Positions 15,103 through 22,438 of a stretch of DNA of 28,313 bases are shown here, in pieces. Origin of the DNA: a virus. The translations under genes were made by a program, and so were the position numbers. The notes beneath the pieces were generated by a model. The model had not been told where the DNA came from, did no database searches, and worked only from the letters and a program-made list of their open reading frames with translations. Each line of letters starts with the position of its first letter. Position 1 is the first letter of the stretch. The stretch is taken from positions 1 through 28,313 of the IMG/VR virus record IMGVR_UViG_3300010370_000182. One strand, 5' to 3'.

Positions 15103-15744
15103 ATGAGCAAAACAATTGCTTTGTTTGTTCAACATCCTAAATGCTCAGTACAGTCGTGCAATGGCGTAATCAAAGCACTTGGTTCAGATTACACATATAA
15201 ATTATTTACTAAACATGAAATTGAAGACGACTTTTTTGATTCTGTGGACCTCGTATGTTTCCCTGGGGGGGTCGGTGATAGTGATTCTTATGACACATAC
15301 TTTAGGTCTCATGGGCATCTTATCACCAACTACATCAAAAATGGTGGAAGATATCTTGGTATCTGTATGGGTGCCTACTGGGCTGGGCCTGATTATTTTA
15401 ATCTTTTGTACGGAATGCAAACAGTCCAATACATCAGACGACCAAACACCTGCACAAGACGATCATACTCAAAAGCAGTGGAATGTAACTGGAACGGCAA
15501 AACAGACAGATTCTTCTTTTACGATGGACCTGCATTTGTCGGAAATCCAGAATACTATGAAGTTATCGCAAGATATGCAAACGGTGATGCAGCAGCAGTA
15601 ATACAAGGTAACATAGGTTTGATTGGTCCACATTTAGAAGCAGAAGAATATTGGTATAGCAAACCTTATTTGCACAGACATTGGAACAATAATCAACACC
15701 ATAAATTACTAAAAGAATTTGTTGATAGAATGCTGGAGAAATAA
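15103..15744 (+). CDS. BPL_N-type class I amidotransferase-like protein
   Basis: 213 aa with a flavodoxin-like glutamine amidotransferase fold. VDLVCFPGGVGDSDSYDTYF is the first loop, YLGICMGAYWAG the nucleophile elbow (Cys about 99), and IGPHLEAEEYW carries the His and Glu of a possible catalytic triad. The pattern resembles the biotin-protein-ligase N-terminal domain family (BPL_N), whose stand-alone members have no settled function. It is placed between nrdA and nrdB, 10 bases after nrdA. A role in nucleotide or cofactor metabolism, or in modifying a host protein, is possible from location only. Confidence 0.7.
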   Translation: MSKTIALFVQHPKCSVQSCNGVIKALGSDYTYKLFTKHEIEDDFFDSVDLVCFPGGVGDSDSYDTYFRSHGHLITNYIKNGGRYLGICMGAYWAGPDYFNLLYGMQTVQYIRRPNTCTRRSYSKAVECNWNGKTDRFFFYDGPAFVGNPEYYEVIARYANGDAAAVIQGNIGLIGPHLEAEEYWYSKPYLHRHWNNNQHHKLLKEFVDRMLEK

Positions 15745-15745
15745 T

Positions 15746-15925
15746 ATGATAGGTGAAATATTGGTGTGGGGCTTTTTTTCAGCATTAGGTTGGATGGGTG
15801 CAAACTGGACAGTTGATAAAATTATGCCCGAGAAAACAGAAACACAAGTTTGTTCTGAATGGAAAGAAGAACGCAAAGAAGACGGTACAATTCAACGAAC
15901 AAGAACTTGTGAGCCGAAAAAATAA
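15746..15925 (+). CDS. Small membrane-anchored protein
   Basis: 59 aa from ATG 15746, one base after the previous stop TAA and with GGAGAA upstream; an in-frame ATG at 15719 lies inside the preceding gene and lacks an SD. An N-terminal hydrophobic helix (IGEILVWGFFSALGWMGANW, 2-21) is followed by a charged tail with two Cys (VCSEWKEERKEDG, RTRTCEPKK). Type I/III topology is probable, with a short soluble tail. Function unknown; similar single-span peptides are frequent in T4-like genomes. Confidence 0.5.
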   Translation: MIGEILVWGFFSALGWMGANWTVDKIMPEKTETQVCSEWKEERKEDGTIQRTRTCEPKK

Positions 15926-15926
15926 A

Positions 15927-16181
15927 ATGTGGGCATATATATTTACATTCTTGAGCATGTTTGTTACTGATATCGTATACACACAATTACTCAAATCGGT
16001 TCAAAATGACAAACCTCTTGCATCAAGCATATGGGCAGCACTGATAACATTTCTTGGTGGTGTAGCAATCATCAATTATACCAGCAATAACATGATGATT
16101 ATACCTGCAATACTAGGAGCATTTTGTGGCACATACGTCGGAATGAAATTTCACTTACATGAGAAAAAATGGCACACTTAG
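15927..16181 (+). CDS. Small integral membrane protein
   Basis: 84 aa from ATG 15927, immediately after the previous TAA. Three hydrophobic segments are visible: MWAYIFTFLSMFVTDIVY (1-18), SSIWAALITFLGGVAIINY (33-51) and MMIIPAILGAFCGTYVGM (56-73), ending with a His/Lys-rich tail. The motif of an Asp in helix 1 and Gly-Gly in helix 2 looks like a small transporter-like repeat, but no family is recognised. It overlaps the next gene by 13 bases. Function unknown. Confidence 0.55.
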   Translation: MWAYIFTFLSMFVTDIVYTQLLKSVQNDKPLASSIWAALITFLGGVAIINYTSNNMMIIPAILGAFCGTYVGMKFHLHEKKWHT

Positions 16182-16810
16182 TAGCAAATATACCACCAGT
16201 ACACTGTTATATTCGTAAAGAGTTTCTTTATGACTTTCAAAAAGGTCACGGAGAATATGAACCTTGCATATGGATATCAATTAAGAGTATTCGTGGTCAA
16301 GCATTTAGAATAGAGGCATACTTACCAAACTATGGCGCACTTTATGACAAACTACCTCTCCATGCGTTTGTATCACGCACAGAGAATCTTGATCCTAAGA
16401 AGTTTTTATCTTTAGATACTTTGCAAATTTGGGATTGTTTTAGTTATGATTTTACTGTAATTCAAAAATCTTTTCTGAGAAACTTATCAGCAAAGTTTTA
16501 TGCTAAAGATAAACAATTCTATCAGGGCAATTATTTGTTCACAGTTGATCACTCTGCACCAGATTTGAATGTTATAGACACAAGCTATGCAGAATGGCCA
16601 GAAGACCATAAGAGTTTTAATTTTATTGAATTAGATAACGGTCAATATGCTGCACAGCCAAACAATCGTTGTTTATTCTTAGATGCAGCAAGTAATCCAA
16701 AGCAGCTAAAGTTTCCTGACTTCAAAGTATGTACAAAAAAATATGTTGTTGAACAAAATCCAAAATGGGCATTAGGTGACACAGACACCGTAATGTACGA
16801 GAAAGAATAA
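16169..16810 (+). CDS. Conserved phage hypothetical protein
   Basis: 213 aa, soluble, rich in aromatic residues. The middle (VIQKSFLRNLSAKFYAKD, then GNYLFTVDHSAPD) and tail (QYAAQPNNRCLFLDAASNP) look like a folded enzyme-size or binding domain, and I recall a similar hypothetical in the nrd region of T4-like cyanophages. No catalytic motif is evident. It overlaps the upstream membrane-protein gene by 13 bases and ends one base before the next ATG, so it belongs to the nrdA-nrdB operon. Function unknown. Confidence 0.55.
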   Translation: MAHLVANIPPVHCYIRKEFLYDFQKGHGEYEPCIWISIKSIRGQAFRIEAYLPNYGALYDKLPLHAFVSRTENLDPKKFLSLDTLQIWDCFSYDFTVIQKSFLRNLSAKFYAKDKQFYQGNYLFTVDHSAPDLNVIDTSYAEWPEDHKSFNFIELDNGQYAAQPNNRCLFLDAASNPKQLKFPDFKVCTKKYVVEQNPKWALGDTDTVMYEKE

Positions 16811-16811
16811 A

Positions 16812-17045
16812 ATGAAACTATTCATAAACATCATCGTTTTCTGGATACTCATGACGTATTCAATATCAATTGGTGATCCAGTAGCTATTGTTTTATGTTT
16901 AGTTGGGTTTTTAGTTATGATGGTGGTTATTGAAGAAACAGAAGGAAGTAGTAATAATACAAAGGAGACAATATGGCAAAGCAAAGAGGAGATTCAACCA
17001 ACGCACACAAGTCGGTCGAAAAAAGGACGAAGCAAGGTGGGTTGA
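16812..17045 (+). CDS. Small two-span membrane protein
   Basis: 77 aa. Two adjacent hydrophobic helices (LFINIIVFWILMTYSISIG, 3-21, and VAIVLCLVGFLVMMVVI, 24-40) are followed by a polar, Ser/Thr/Lys-rich tail. The final 24 codons are shared, in another frame, with the small basic gene at 16973, so the C-terminal tail is probably shaped by that overlap. The ATG follows the previous stop by one base. Function unknown. Confidence 0.5.
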   Translation: MKLFINIIVFWILMTYSISIGDPVAIVLCLVGFLVMMVVIEETEGSSNNTKETIWQSKEEIQPTHTSRSKKGRSKVG

Positions 17046-17113
17046 TTAGAACTGGCACTATGAATAAGAATGAGAAAAGAACTTTCAAGCCATATAGAGG
17101 ACAAGGAAGATGA
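16973..17113 (+). CDS. Small basic protein overlapping its neighbours
   Basis: 46 aa beginning MAKQRGDSTNAHKS and ending KRTFKPYRGQGR. It has a textbook SD (AAAGGAG, 5 bases from ATG), overlaps the end of the preceding membrane-protein gene by 73 bases in another frame, and its stop overlaps the thioredoxin ATG (ATGA). It is about one third Lys/Arg/Gln with no hydrophobic core, as in nucleic-acid-binding or disordered peptides. I recall a closely similar tiny protein near nrd genes of T4-like cyanophages. Function unknown; being so short it is easily missed. Confidence 0.7.
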   Translation: MAKQRGDSTNAHKSVEKRTKQGGLIRTGTMNKNEKRTFKPYRGQGR

Positions 17114-17358
17114 AACGAATACTTAGATTCACAGCATCATGGTGTGGTCCTTGTAAATCACTAGCAGCGAATCTGGCAGAAGTTGATGCAAAATATCCTG
17201 TTGAGGTAATAGATATTGACATTCATCCAGACGTTGCAACAGAATATGGTGTGCGTAGTGTACCAACTCTTGTTATGCTAAATGAAAACATAGAAGTAAA
17301 AAGAATAATCGGAAATAAAACATCAAGAGAACTAAAGGAGTGGATCTATAATGATTAA
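17110..17358 (+). CDS. Thioredoxin-like protein
   Basis: 82 aa, shorter than E. coli thioredoxin (109). The active site is WCGPC (Cys12, Cys15) and the cis-proline loop is SVPTLVML (Pro52); the start MKRILRFTASW is strand 1. Its stop overlaps nrdB by eight bases. The place, just before nrdB and downstream of nrdA, implies it reduces the C-terminal Cys pair of NrdA during ribonucleotide reduction, as phage thioredoxin/glutaredoxin partners do. It could also be called a glutaredoxin-size NrdC analogue, but the CGPC motif favours thioredoxin. Confidence 0.88.
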   Translation: MKRILRFTASWCGPCKSLAANLAEVDAKYPVEVIDIDIHPDVATEYGVRSVPTLVMLNENIEVKRIIGNKTSRELKEWIYND

Positions 17359-18343
17359 AAAGCAGCAGTCAAGATTGACCGATGAACGAACATCTTTCAA
17401 ACCCTTTGCATATCCATGGGCGTATGAGAGATGGCTTCAACACGAACAAAGTCACTGGCTTCATACTGAAGTTCCGATGCTTGAAGATGTGAAAGATTGG
17501 AAAAATAAACTAACACAAGAAGAAAAAAACTTTCTGACACACATTTTTCGTTTCTTTACACAGGGTGATATTGATGTTGCTGGTGGTTATGTCAAAAACT
17601 ATTTGCCATATTTTCCACAACCAGAAGTTCGTATGATGTTGTTGGGTTTTGCTGCACGTGAAGCATTACATATTGCAGCGTATTCACATTTGATTGAAAC
17701 ATTAGGTATGCCAGATACCACTTATTCGGAGTTTATGGAATATGAAGCTATGCGTGAAAAACATGATTATGTACGTGATATTAGTTCACAGAATGGTGAT
17801 GCTGCTTCTACTGCTACTCATATTGCAGTTTTTAGTGCTTTCACCGAAGGAATGCAATTATTCAGTTCCTTTATCATGTTACTTAACTTCGCAAGACAAG
17901 GCAAAATGAAAGGTATGGGACAAATCATTACTTGGTCAATCGTTGATGAAACACAACATGCTGAGTCTATGATCAAATTGTTCCGTTCATATATCGAAGA
18001 GAATAAAGAAATTTGGAATGATGATCTCAAATCAAGAATCTATACTATTGCAGAAAGAATGGTAGAACTAGAAGATAAATTTATTGATCTTGCATTCAAT
18101 ATGGGTGGTATCAGTGGTCTATCGTCAGAAGATGTAAAGACTTATATTCGTTATATTGCTGATCGTCGTTTGATTTCTTTGGGACTGAAGGGTGTATTCA
18201 AAGTCAAAAAGAATCCATTGCCGTGGGTTGAAGAGATGATCAATGCACCAACACACACCAATTTCTTTGAGAATCGTGCTACAGATTATTCAAAGGGTGC
18301 GTTGTCTGGTAATTGGGAAACTGTATGGGGTAAAGCCGCATAA
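17351..18343 (+). CDS. nrdB: Ribonucleotide reductase small subunit (class I)
   Basis: 330 aa, a full-length ferritin-like subunit. Metal ligands can be placed by spacing against E. coli NrdB: Asp73 (FTQGDIDVA), Glu104 and His107 (REALHIAAY), a later Glu in FSAFTEGMQLF, and Glu/His in IVDETQHAES. Tyr111 is at the position of the radical Tyr122, so it is a tyrosyl-radical enzyme rather than a Tyr-less subclass. It pairs with the NrdA at 13299, four kilobases upstream, with seven small genes between. SD GGAG lies inside the thioredoxin end. No ATP-cone is fused to it. Confidence 0.93.
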   Translation: MIKKQQSRLTDERTSFKPFAYPWAYERWLQHEQSHWLHTEVPMLEDVKDWKNKLTQEEKNFLTHIFRFFTQGDIDVAGGYVKNYLPYFPQPEVRMMLLGFAAREALHIAAYSHLIETLGMPDTTYSEFMEYEAMREKHDYVRDISSQNGDAASTATHIAVFSAFTEGMQLFSSFIMLLNFARQGKMKGMGQIITWSIVDETQHAESMIKLFRSYIEENKEIWNDDLKSRIYTIAERMVELEDKFIDLAFNMGGISGLSSEDVKTYIRYIADRRLISLGLKGVFKVKKNPLPWVEEMINAPTHTNFFENRATDYSKGALSGNWETVWGKAA

Positions 18344-18355
18344 TACTAAATATAA

Positions 18356-18382
18356 AGTCTGATTATCTTTTGTGGTCGGACT
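18356..18382 (+). terminator. Weak hairpin after nrdB
   Basis: AGTCTGA (18356-18362) can pair with TCGGACT (18376-18382) through one G-T wobble and a 13-base loop. It lies 12 bases after the nrdB stop. The sequence following is A-rich rather than a T-run, so it is a weak candidate for termination or 3'-end protection. Confidence 0.3.
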
Positions 18383-18400
18383 ATTAAAAAAAATTCTCAA

Positions 18401-18422
18401 TTGTTACAATTCCGTTGCAATT
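18401..18422 (+). promoter_or_regulatory. Pho-box-like direct repeat upstream of pstS
   Basis: Two abutting 11-base units, TTGTTACAATT and CCGTTGCAATT, share GTTxCAATT. The 11-base period and the TGTTACA/CGTTGCA cores resemble the PhoB box (TGTCATA and TGTCACA cores every 11 bases). The site ends 34 bases before the pstS ATG, leaving room for a -10 around 18429-18440 (TTTTAG or TAGTCT, poor matches) as in PhoB-activated promoters. It suggests use of the host phosphate-starvation regulator. Confidence 0.5.
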
Positions 18423-18456
18423 GAAATGTTTTAGTAGTCTAACCATAGGAGATAAT

Positions 18457-19482
18457 ATGAAGCAGTTTTTAGCATCTATTCTATTAGCAGTATCTTCGGT
18501 CGTATCAGCAGCAGAACTCACTGGCGCTGGTGCGACCTTTCCATTTCCAATCTATGCAAAGTGGGCTGAAGCATACAAAGCACAAACTGGCATTGGTCTA
18601 AATTATCAATCAATTGGTTCTGGTGGTGGCATCAAACAAATCAAAGCAAAAACAGTAGACTTTGGTGCAAGTGATATGCCACTGAAAAAAGAAGAATTGG
18701 ACAAAGAAGGTCTTGTTCAATTTCCAGCAATCATTGGTGGTGTCGTGCCAGTTTTCAATCTTGACGGTGTAGCACCAGGTCAATTGAAGTTGACACCAGA
18801 AGTTATTGCAAACATTCATATGGGTAAAATCACAAAATGGAACGACAAAGCAATTACTGATTTGAATCCTGGTGTTAATCTTCCAGCATTAGCAATCACT
18901 GTAATTCATCGTGCAGATGGTTCGGGCACTACATTTATCTGGACAAATTTCTTGGGTAAAGCAAACGCAGAGTTTGCAAAAACTGTCGGTGAAGGCACAG
19001 CAGTCAAATGGCCTGTTGGTGTAGGTGGTAAAGGCAATGAGGGCGTTGCAGCACAAGTGCAGAGAATCAAAGGCGCATTTGGATATGTTGAGTATGCATT
19101 TGCAAAGAGAAACAAAATTGCATTTGCACAATTGAAGAATCGTGATGGTGTTTTTGTATTACCTGATGATTCTACATTCAAAGCAGCAGCAGCAAATGCT
19201 GACTGGAACAATGCACCAGGCATGTATTTGTTACTCACATGGCAGACAGGCAAAGATGCTTGGCCAGCAACTGGTGCAAGTTTTATCCTGATGCACAAAC
19301 AACAAGCAGATGCACTAACAGGTCGTGCAATTCTCAAATTCTTTGATTGGTCATATAAGAATGGTGGTCAAATGTCAACAGAATTGGAATATGTTCACAT
19401 GCCAGCCGATGTAATTAAATTAGTTCAGGAAAATTGGAAGAAAGATTTCCGTGGTCCTGATAATACAACAATTTGGAAATAA
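18457..19482 (+). CDS. pstS: Phosphate-binding periplasmic protein PstS
   Basis: 341 aa from ATG 18457 with SD AGGAG; the longer in-frame start at 18415 overlaps the Pho-box-like site and lacks an SD. A Sec signal (MKQFLASILLAVSSVVSA) is followed by hallmark PstS phosphate-site motifs: GAGATFPFPIYAKW, YQSIGSGGGIKQI, DFGASDMPL and RADGSGTTFIWTNFLGK. It should capture phosphate in the periplasm and hand it to the host PstCAB transporter, which is not encoded here. It is the first gene of a two-gene cassette with an outer-membrane porin. Codon use looks like the neighbouring phage genes, so it is not a recent arrival. Confidence 0.93.
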   Translation: MKQFLASILLAVSSVVSAAELTGAGATFPFPIYAKWAEAYKAQTGIGLNYQSIGSGGGIKQIKAKTVDFGASDMPLKKEELDKEGLVQFPAIIGGVVPVFNLDGVAPGQLKLTPEVIANIHMGKITKWNDKAITDLNPGVNLPALAITVIHRADGSGTTFIWTNFLGKANAEFAKTVGEGTAVKWPVGVGGKGNEGVAAQVQRIKGAFGYVEYAFAKRNKIAFAQLKNRDGVFVLPDDSTFKAAAANADWNNAPGMYLLLTWQTGKDAWPATGASFILMHKQQADALTGRAILKFFDWSYKNGGQMSTELEYVHMPADVIKLVQENWKKDFRGPDNTTIWK

Positions 19483-19491
19483 GGATAAATC

Positions 19492-20898
19492 ATGAAATTA
19501 TTCAAAAAACTTTCTATCGTAGTTGCACTAGCAGCAGTAATTCCAGCATATGCTGATGAGTATAAAGACACACTGAATCTTCTGAGAGAGAAAAATATTA
19601 TTACTCAGCAAGAATACGAAACTAAACTCAAAGCATATGAAGAGAAAGAAGAAAACAAAAAGTTTGCAGAGCAAAGAATTGATAAAGATGTTAGCGATTC
19701 AGTCAAATATAGACAAGCAAGAGCAAATGATGGTTCAGTCATGGAAAACGGAATTGGACTCAAATCCAAAGACGGAAATAATACCATACAGCTTACGGGT
19801 CGTTTACATATGGACTATCGTCATTACACACCAGATTATGGCGTAAGTCAAACCACGGATGCGTATCAGAACACCGCTGAAGCAAGACGAGCAAGATTTG
19901 GAGTAAGAGGACAATTTGCTAAAGACTTCAAATATCAATTACTTGCCAACTTTGGTGCTAGTGACGGATTTAGTTCAACATCAAGTACCGCAGATGAGAT
20001 GTGGGTCAACTACGCAGCCAATCCTGAAATGCAGTTTCAATTTGGTCTGTTCAAAATGCCATTCAGTTTGGAACAAATGACTAGTTCTAACAACCTTGAT
20101 TTTATGGAGCGTAGTCTTGTGGGTCAGAACGACAGTGAATTAATTCCAGCTAAAGAAACTGGTTTTATGTTACATGGTATTCCAAAACCCGGCTTGACTT
20201 ATGCGATTGCTGCAAGTAGAGGTAAAAGCAATAAAAGTGCCGAGTTTGATGGATTTGATTACATTGGTCGTGTGACTACAAACATTGCTGAACTCACAGG
20301 CAGCAAAGCATACACAGCACATTTGGGTGCAGCATATAGCACTGGTGAAATCAAGAGTGGTGTAATACCTGTTAGTGGCAGAACTGAATCACGTATGCAG
20401 AGTGGTTGGTTCACTGGTTCAGCATTGAGTGGTGCAACAACAAGAACACGCCAGGGTCTTGAAGCCGCTTTTGCTTATGATGGACTCAAGCTACAGGGTG
20501 AGTATTTCAATTTCAAATATGAACCTGAAACAGGTAGCAATCAAGAAATCAAAGGCTATTATGTACAAGCTGTTTACAATTTGACAGGCGAATCACATTC
20601 ATATAAAGATGGCGTATTCGGTTGGATCAAACCAAATAATCCTGTAGACAAAAATGGTCGTGGTGCATGGCAAGTAAGTGTTCGTGCAAGTGAGTTTGAT
20701 GCAAGTGACATTAGTGTTGCTACAGGTAAAGCAAATCGTGCCACAGCAATGACTTATGGTATTACTTGGTTCTGTACTGATAATCTACGTTTTATGCTAA
20801 ATTATGTTGATACCAAATTTGATTCTTTGGTTGGATCATCAGGTAGTCGTGTGAATGGTGATAAAGCAATCATGTTCAGAAGTCAGCTAAGTTTCTAA
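19492..20898 (+). CDS. Phosphate-selective porin (OprO/OprP family)
   Basis: 468 aa. Signal MKLFKKLSIVVALAAVIPAYA, then a short helical linker (LNLLREKNIITQQEYETKL) usual in this family, then a beta barrel beginning at NTIQLTGRLHMDYRHY with alternating hydrophobic strands and ending LMLNY-type strands and a terminal Phe (SQLSF), the signal for outer-membrane insertion. Motifs ARRARFGVRGQFAKDFKYQL and FQFGLFKMPFSLEQMTSS are characteristic of Porin_O_P. It would let phosphate or other anions cross the outer membrane. It follows pstS by 9 bases. A full-length, intact porin on a phage genome is unusual. Confidence 0.88.
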   Translation: MKLFKKLSIVVALAAVIPAYADEYKDTLNLLREKNIITQQEYETKLKAYEEKEENKKFAEQRIDKDVSDSVKYRQARANDGSVMENGIGLKSKDGNNTIQLTGRLHMDYRHYTPDYGVSQTTDAYQNTAEARRARFGVRGQFAKDFKYQLLANFGASDGFSSTSSTADEMWVNYAANPEMQFQFGLFKMPFSLEQMTSSNNLDFMERSLVGQNDSELIPAKETGFMLHGIPKPGLTYAIAASRGKSNKSAEFDGFDYIGRVTTNIAELTGSKAYTAHLGAAYSTGEIKSGVIPVSGRTESRMQSGWFTGSALSGATTRTRQGLEAAFAYDGLKLQGEYFNFKYEPETGSNQEIKGYYVQAVYNLTGESHSYKDGVFGWIKPNNPVDKNGRGAWQVSVRASEFDASDISVATGKANRATAMTYGITWFCTDNLRFMLNYVDTKFDSLVGSSGSRVNGDKAIMFRSQLSF

Positions 20899-20900
20899 AG

Positions 20901-20922
20901 AAGCCCCGAAAGGGGCTTTTTT
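20901..20922 (+). terminator. Strong intrinsic terminator after porin
   Basis: AAGCCCC and GGGGCTT form a 7-bp stem around GAAA, followed by a T-run (ttttttatt). It starts two bases after the porin stop and closes the phosphate cassette. All parts of a classical rho-independent terminator are present. Confidence 0.93.
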
Positions 20923-20965
20923 ATTACTCTAAATAAATGTTTACTGCCTAATATAGGGAGGCACC

Positions 20966-21421
20966 ATGAAACATTTATTAGCACTTGTCATGGTAATGTT
21001 GTTATCTTTTTCTGCTTTTGCTCAAAATGAACGTTTTGAACTGAATTTCAAAGATAACAAAGTAATTCACAATGATTCCGATTGGGAATTTTTGATGCAT
21101 GAATACACATATGATTTTTTAGTCAGCAAAAAAATTCATATGCTGGACAACGATAATTTTATAGTTCATTCATATATTGAATTTGACACGCCGTACACAT
21201 ACTCTGCATTCAATGAACCCACACACAAGATATATACAATGGGTGTTATGAGTTGCTCAAGAAAAGCATTCATGTTGTTACGCCAAGTATATGTAAAAGA
21301 AGACAGCAATATACAAGTAATTCAACCAATTCAACCAAACGAATATGTCTCTGAAGTTGAAACGCCGGGAACGGCAAGAAATCAGATGTATTTGAAAGTA
21401 TGTTCAGGAGAAATCGTATGA
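20966..21421 (+). CDS. Secreted protein, surface-adhesin-E-like pattern
   Basis: 151 aa. A Sec signal (MKHLLALVMVMLLSFSAFA, cut before QNERF) and a strong SD (GGGAGG) are clear. The mature part is beta-prone with Cys in GVMSCSRKAFMLL and in YLKVCSGE. The order (aspartate/Trp-containing middle, a CxxxR-type strand, PGTARNQMYLKVC near the end) is reminiscent of surface-adhesin protein E-like domains, but the match is only by eye. It starts after the porin terminator and overlaps the nuclease gene by four bases. Periplasmic or surface location is likely; function unknown. Confidence 0.55.
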   Translation: MKHLLALVMVMLLSFSAFAQNERFELNFKDNKVIHNDSDWEFLMHEYTYDFLVSKKIHMLDNDNFIVHSYIEFDTPYTYSAFNEPTHKIYTMGVMSCSRKAFMLLRQVYVKEDSNIQVIQPIQPNEYVSEVETPGTARNQMYLKVCSGEIV

Positions 21422-21861
21422 AAAAATTTTATGCTATAGTAGGTTTTTTATTCCTTTGTTTATTTTTACCAGTATCAGCAAAAACTCCACAGGGTGTAAT
21501 GTATGATGCACAAATTTTGCGTGTAAGTGATGGTGACACTATTGTTATCGCAGCACCATTTCTACCTGCACCATTGAAGCCAGAACTTGCAGTTCGTATC
21601 TACGGTGTAGATACACCAGAAAAAGGTTTTCGTGCTAAATGTCCACAAGAAGATGAGCGTGGTAAATTAGCATCAAAGTTTACAACGAATCTGGTTGCAA
21701 AATCTGTCAAACGTCAAGTTGTACTTTATGACTGGGATAAGTTTGGTGGTCGTGTATTAGGAGATATTATTTTAGATAACCAAAGTCTTCGTGGTTTGCT
21801 CATTGCAAATGGATTTGCACGTGAATACTTTGGTGAAGCAAAACAATCATGGTGTAACTAA
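21418..21861 (+). CDS. Secreted staphylococcal-nuclease-like (thermonuclease) protein
   Basis: 147 aa from ATG 21418, which overlaps the previous stop (ATGA) and has AGGAG upstream; an earlier in-frame ATG (21400) lacks an SD and would spoil the signal. Signal MKKFYAIVGFLFLCLFLPVSA, then an SNase OB-fold: RVSDGDTIVI, VRIYGVDTPEKG (Arg60, Asp65, Thr66, Glu68) and KFGGRVLGDI (Arg112), matching the catalytic Arg/Glu/Arg set and calcium acids. It should be a periplasmic nuclease cutting DNA or RNA. It might degrade incoming competitor DNA or scavenge nucleotides and phosphate. Confidence 0.85.
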   Translation: MKKFYAIVGFLFLCLFLPVSAKTPQGVMYDAQILRVSDGDTIVIAAPFLPAPLKPELAVRIYGVDTPEKGFRAKCPQEDERGKLASKFTTNLVAKSVKRQVVLYDWDKFGGRVLGDIILDNQSLRGLLIANGFAREYFGEAKQSWCN

Positions 21862-21863
21862 TC

Positions 21864-22040
21864 ATGCACATCAATCACACTTGCTCCGCGTGTGGTTCAG
21901 AATTTGGTATATCATATGATGAAATGCACACCGAAACTGATCCAAACTTTTGTCCATTTTGTGGTGAATATTTGATCCTTGATGAAGATGATTTCAATGA
22001 TGAAGACCTCCATGATGATGAAGATGAAGAGCCTCTATGA
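21864..22040 (+). CDS. Small zinc-ribbon protein with acidic tail
   Basis: 58 aa. Two knuckles, CSAC (7-10) and CPFC (30-33), are spaced as in a zinc ribbon, followed by an Asp/Glu-rich tail (DEDDFNDEDLHDDEDEE). The ATG is two bases after the nuclease stop and its stop overlaps the next ATG (ATGA at 22037), so it is embedded in the operon. Such acidic ribbons may bind basic protein surfaces or mimic DNA; no family is recognised. It is short and could be overlooked, but the Cys pattern and tight packing support it. Confidence 0.68.
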   Translation: MHINHTCSACGSEFGISYDEMHTETDPNFCPFCGEYLILDEDDFNDEDLHDDEDEEPL

Positions 22041-22438
22041 CATGGTACTATGATGGTGTGCCATTTGATGACGATGGCACATCTTTTGGATTTGTGTATC
22101 TAATAGAAAATCTAATCACAGGTAAAAAATACATTGGACGCAAATACTTTAGTAAAGCTGGTTACCGTCAAGTCAACGGCAAAAGAAAAAAAATCAGAAA
22201 AGCTAGTGACTGGGAAACCTATTACGGTTCCAACGAAACACTTAAAAGAGAAGTAACGGAGTTGGGACCACATAATTTCAGAAGAACTATATTGAAATTG
22301 TGTAAAACTAAATCGGAGTGTTCATATTGGGAAACAAAAGAGATATTTGTTAGAGATGCCCTTTTGTCTGAAGATTATTATAATTCGTGGGTAACATGTA
22401 AAATTACAAAAGCACACTTGATTGGAAAAATAAAATGA
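22037..22438 (+). CDS. GIY-YIG-like nuclease
   Basis: 133 aa. FGFVYLIENLITGKKYIGRK (17-36) is a GIY-YIG core, with FVY and YIG as the paired strand tripeptides and Arg35 after them. SDWETYYGSNETLKREV follows, and the Glu in SYWETKEIFVRDALL could be the catalytic acid. Proteins of this form occur in T4-like phages as free-standing nucleases, possibly homing or host-DNA-degrading. No DNA-binding NUMOD-type repeat is seen. It overlaps its two neighbours by four bases. Target and role are unknown. Confidence 0.75.
   Translation: MTWYYDGVPFDDDGTSFGFVYLIENLITGKKYIGRKYFSKAGYRQVNGKRKKIRKASDWETYYGSNETLKREVTELGPHNFRRTILKLCKTKSECSYWETKEIFVRDALLSEDYYNSWVTCKITKAHLIGKIK

Noticed and set aside
18415-18456. 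Longer PstS start at 18415
   Set aside because: It overlaps the Pho-box-like repeat, lacks an SD and puts charged/polar residues before the signal peptide; ATG 18457 has AGGAG and a clean signal.
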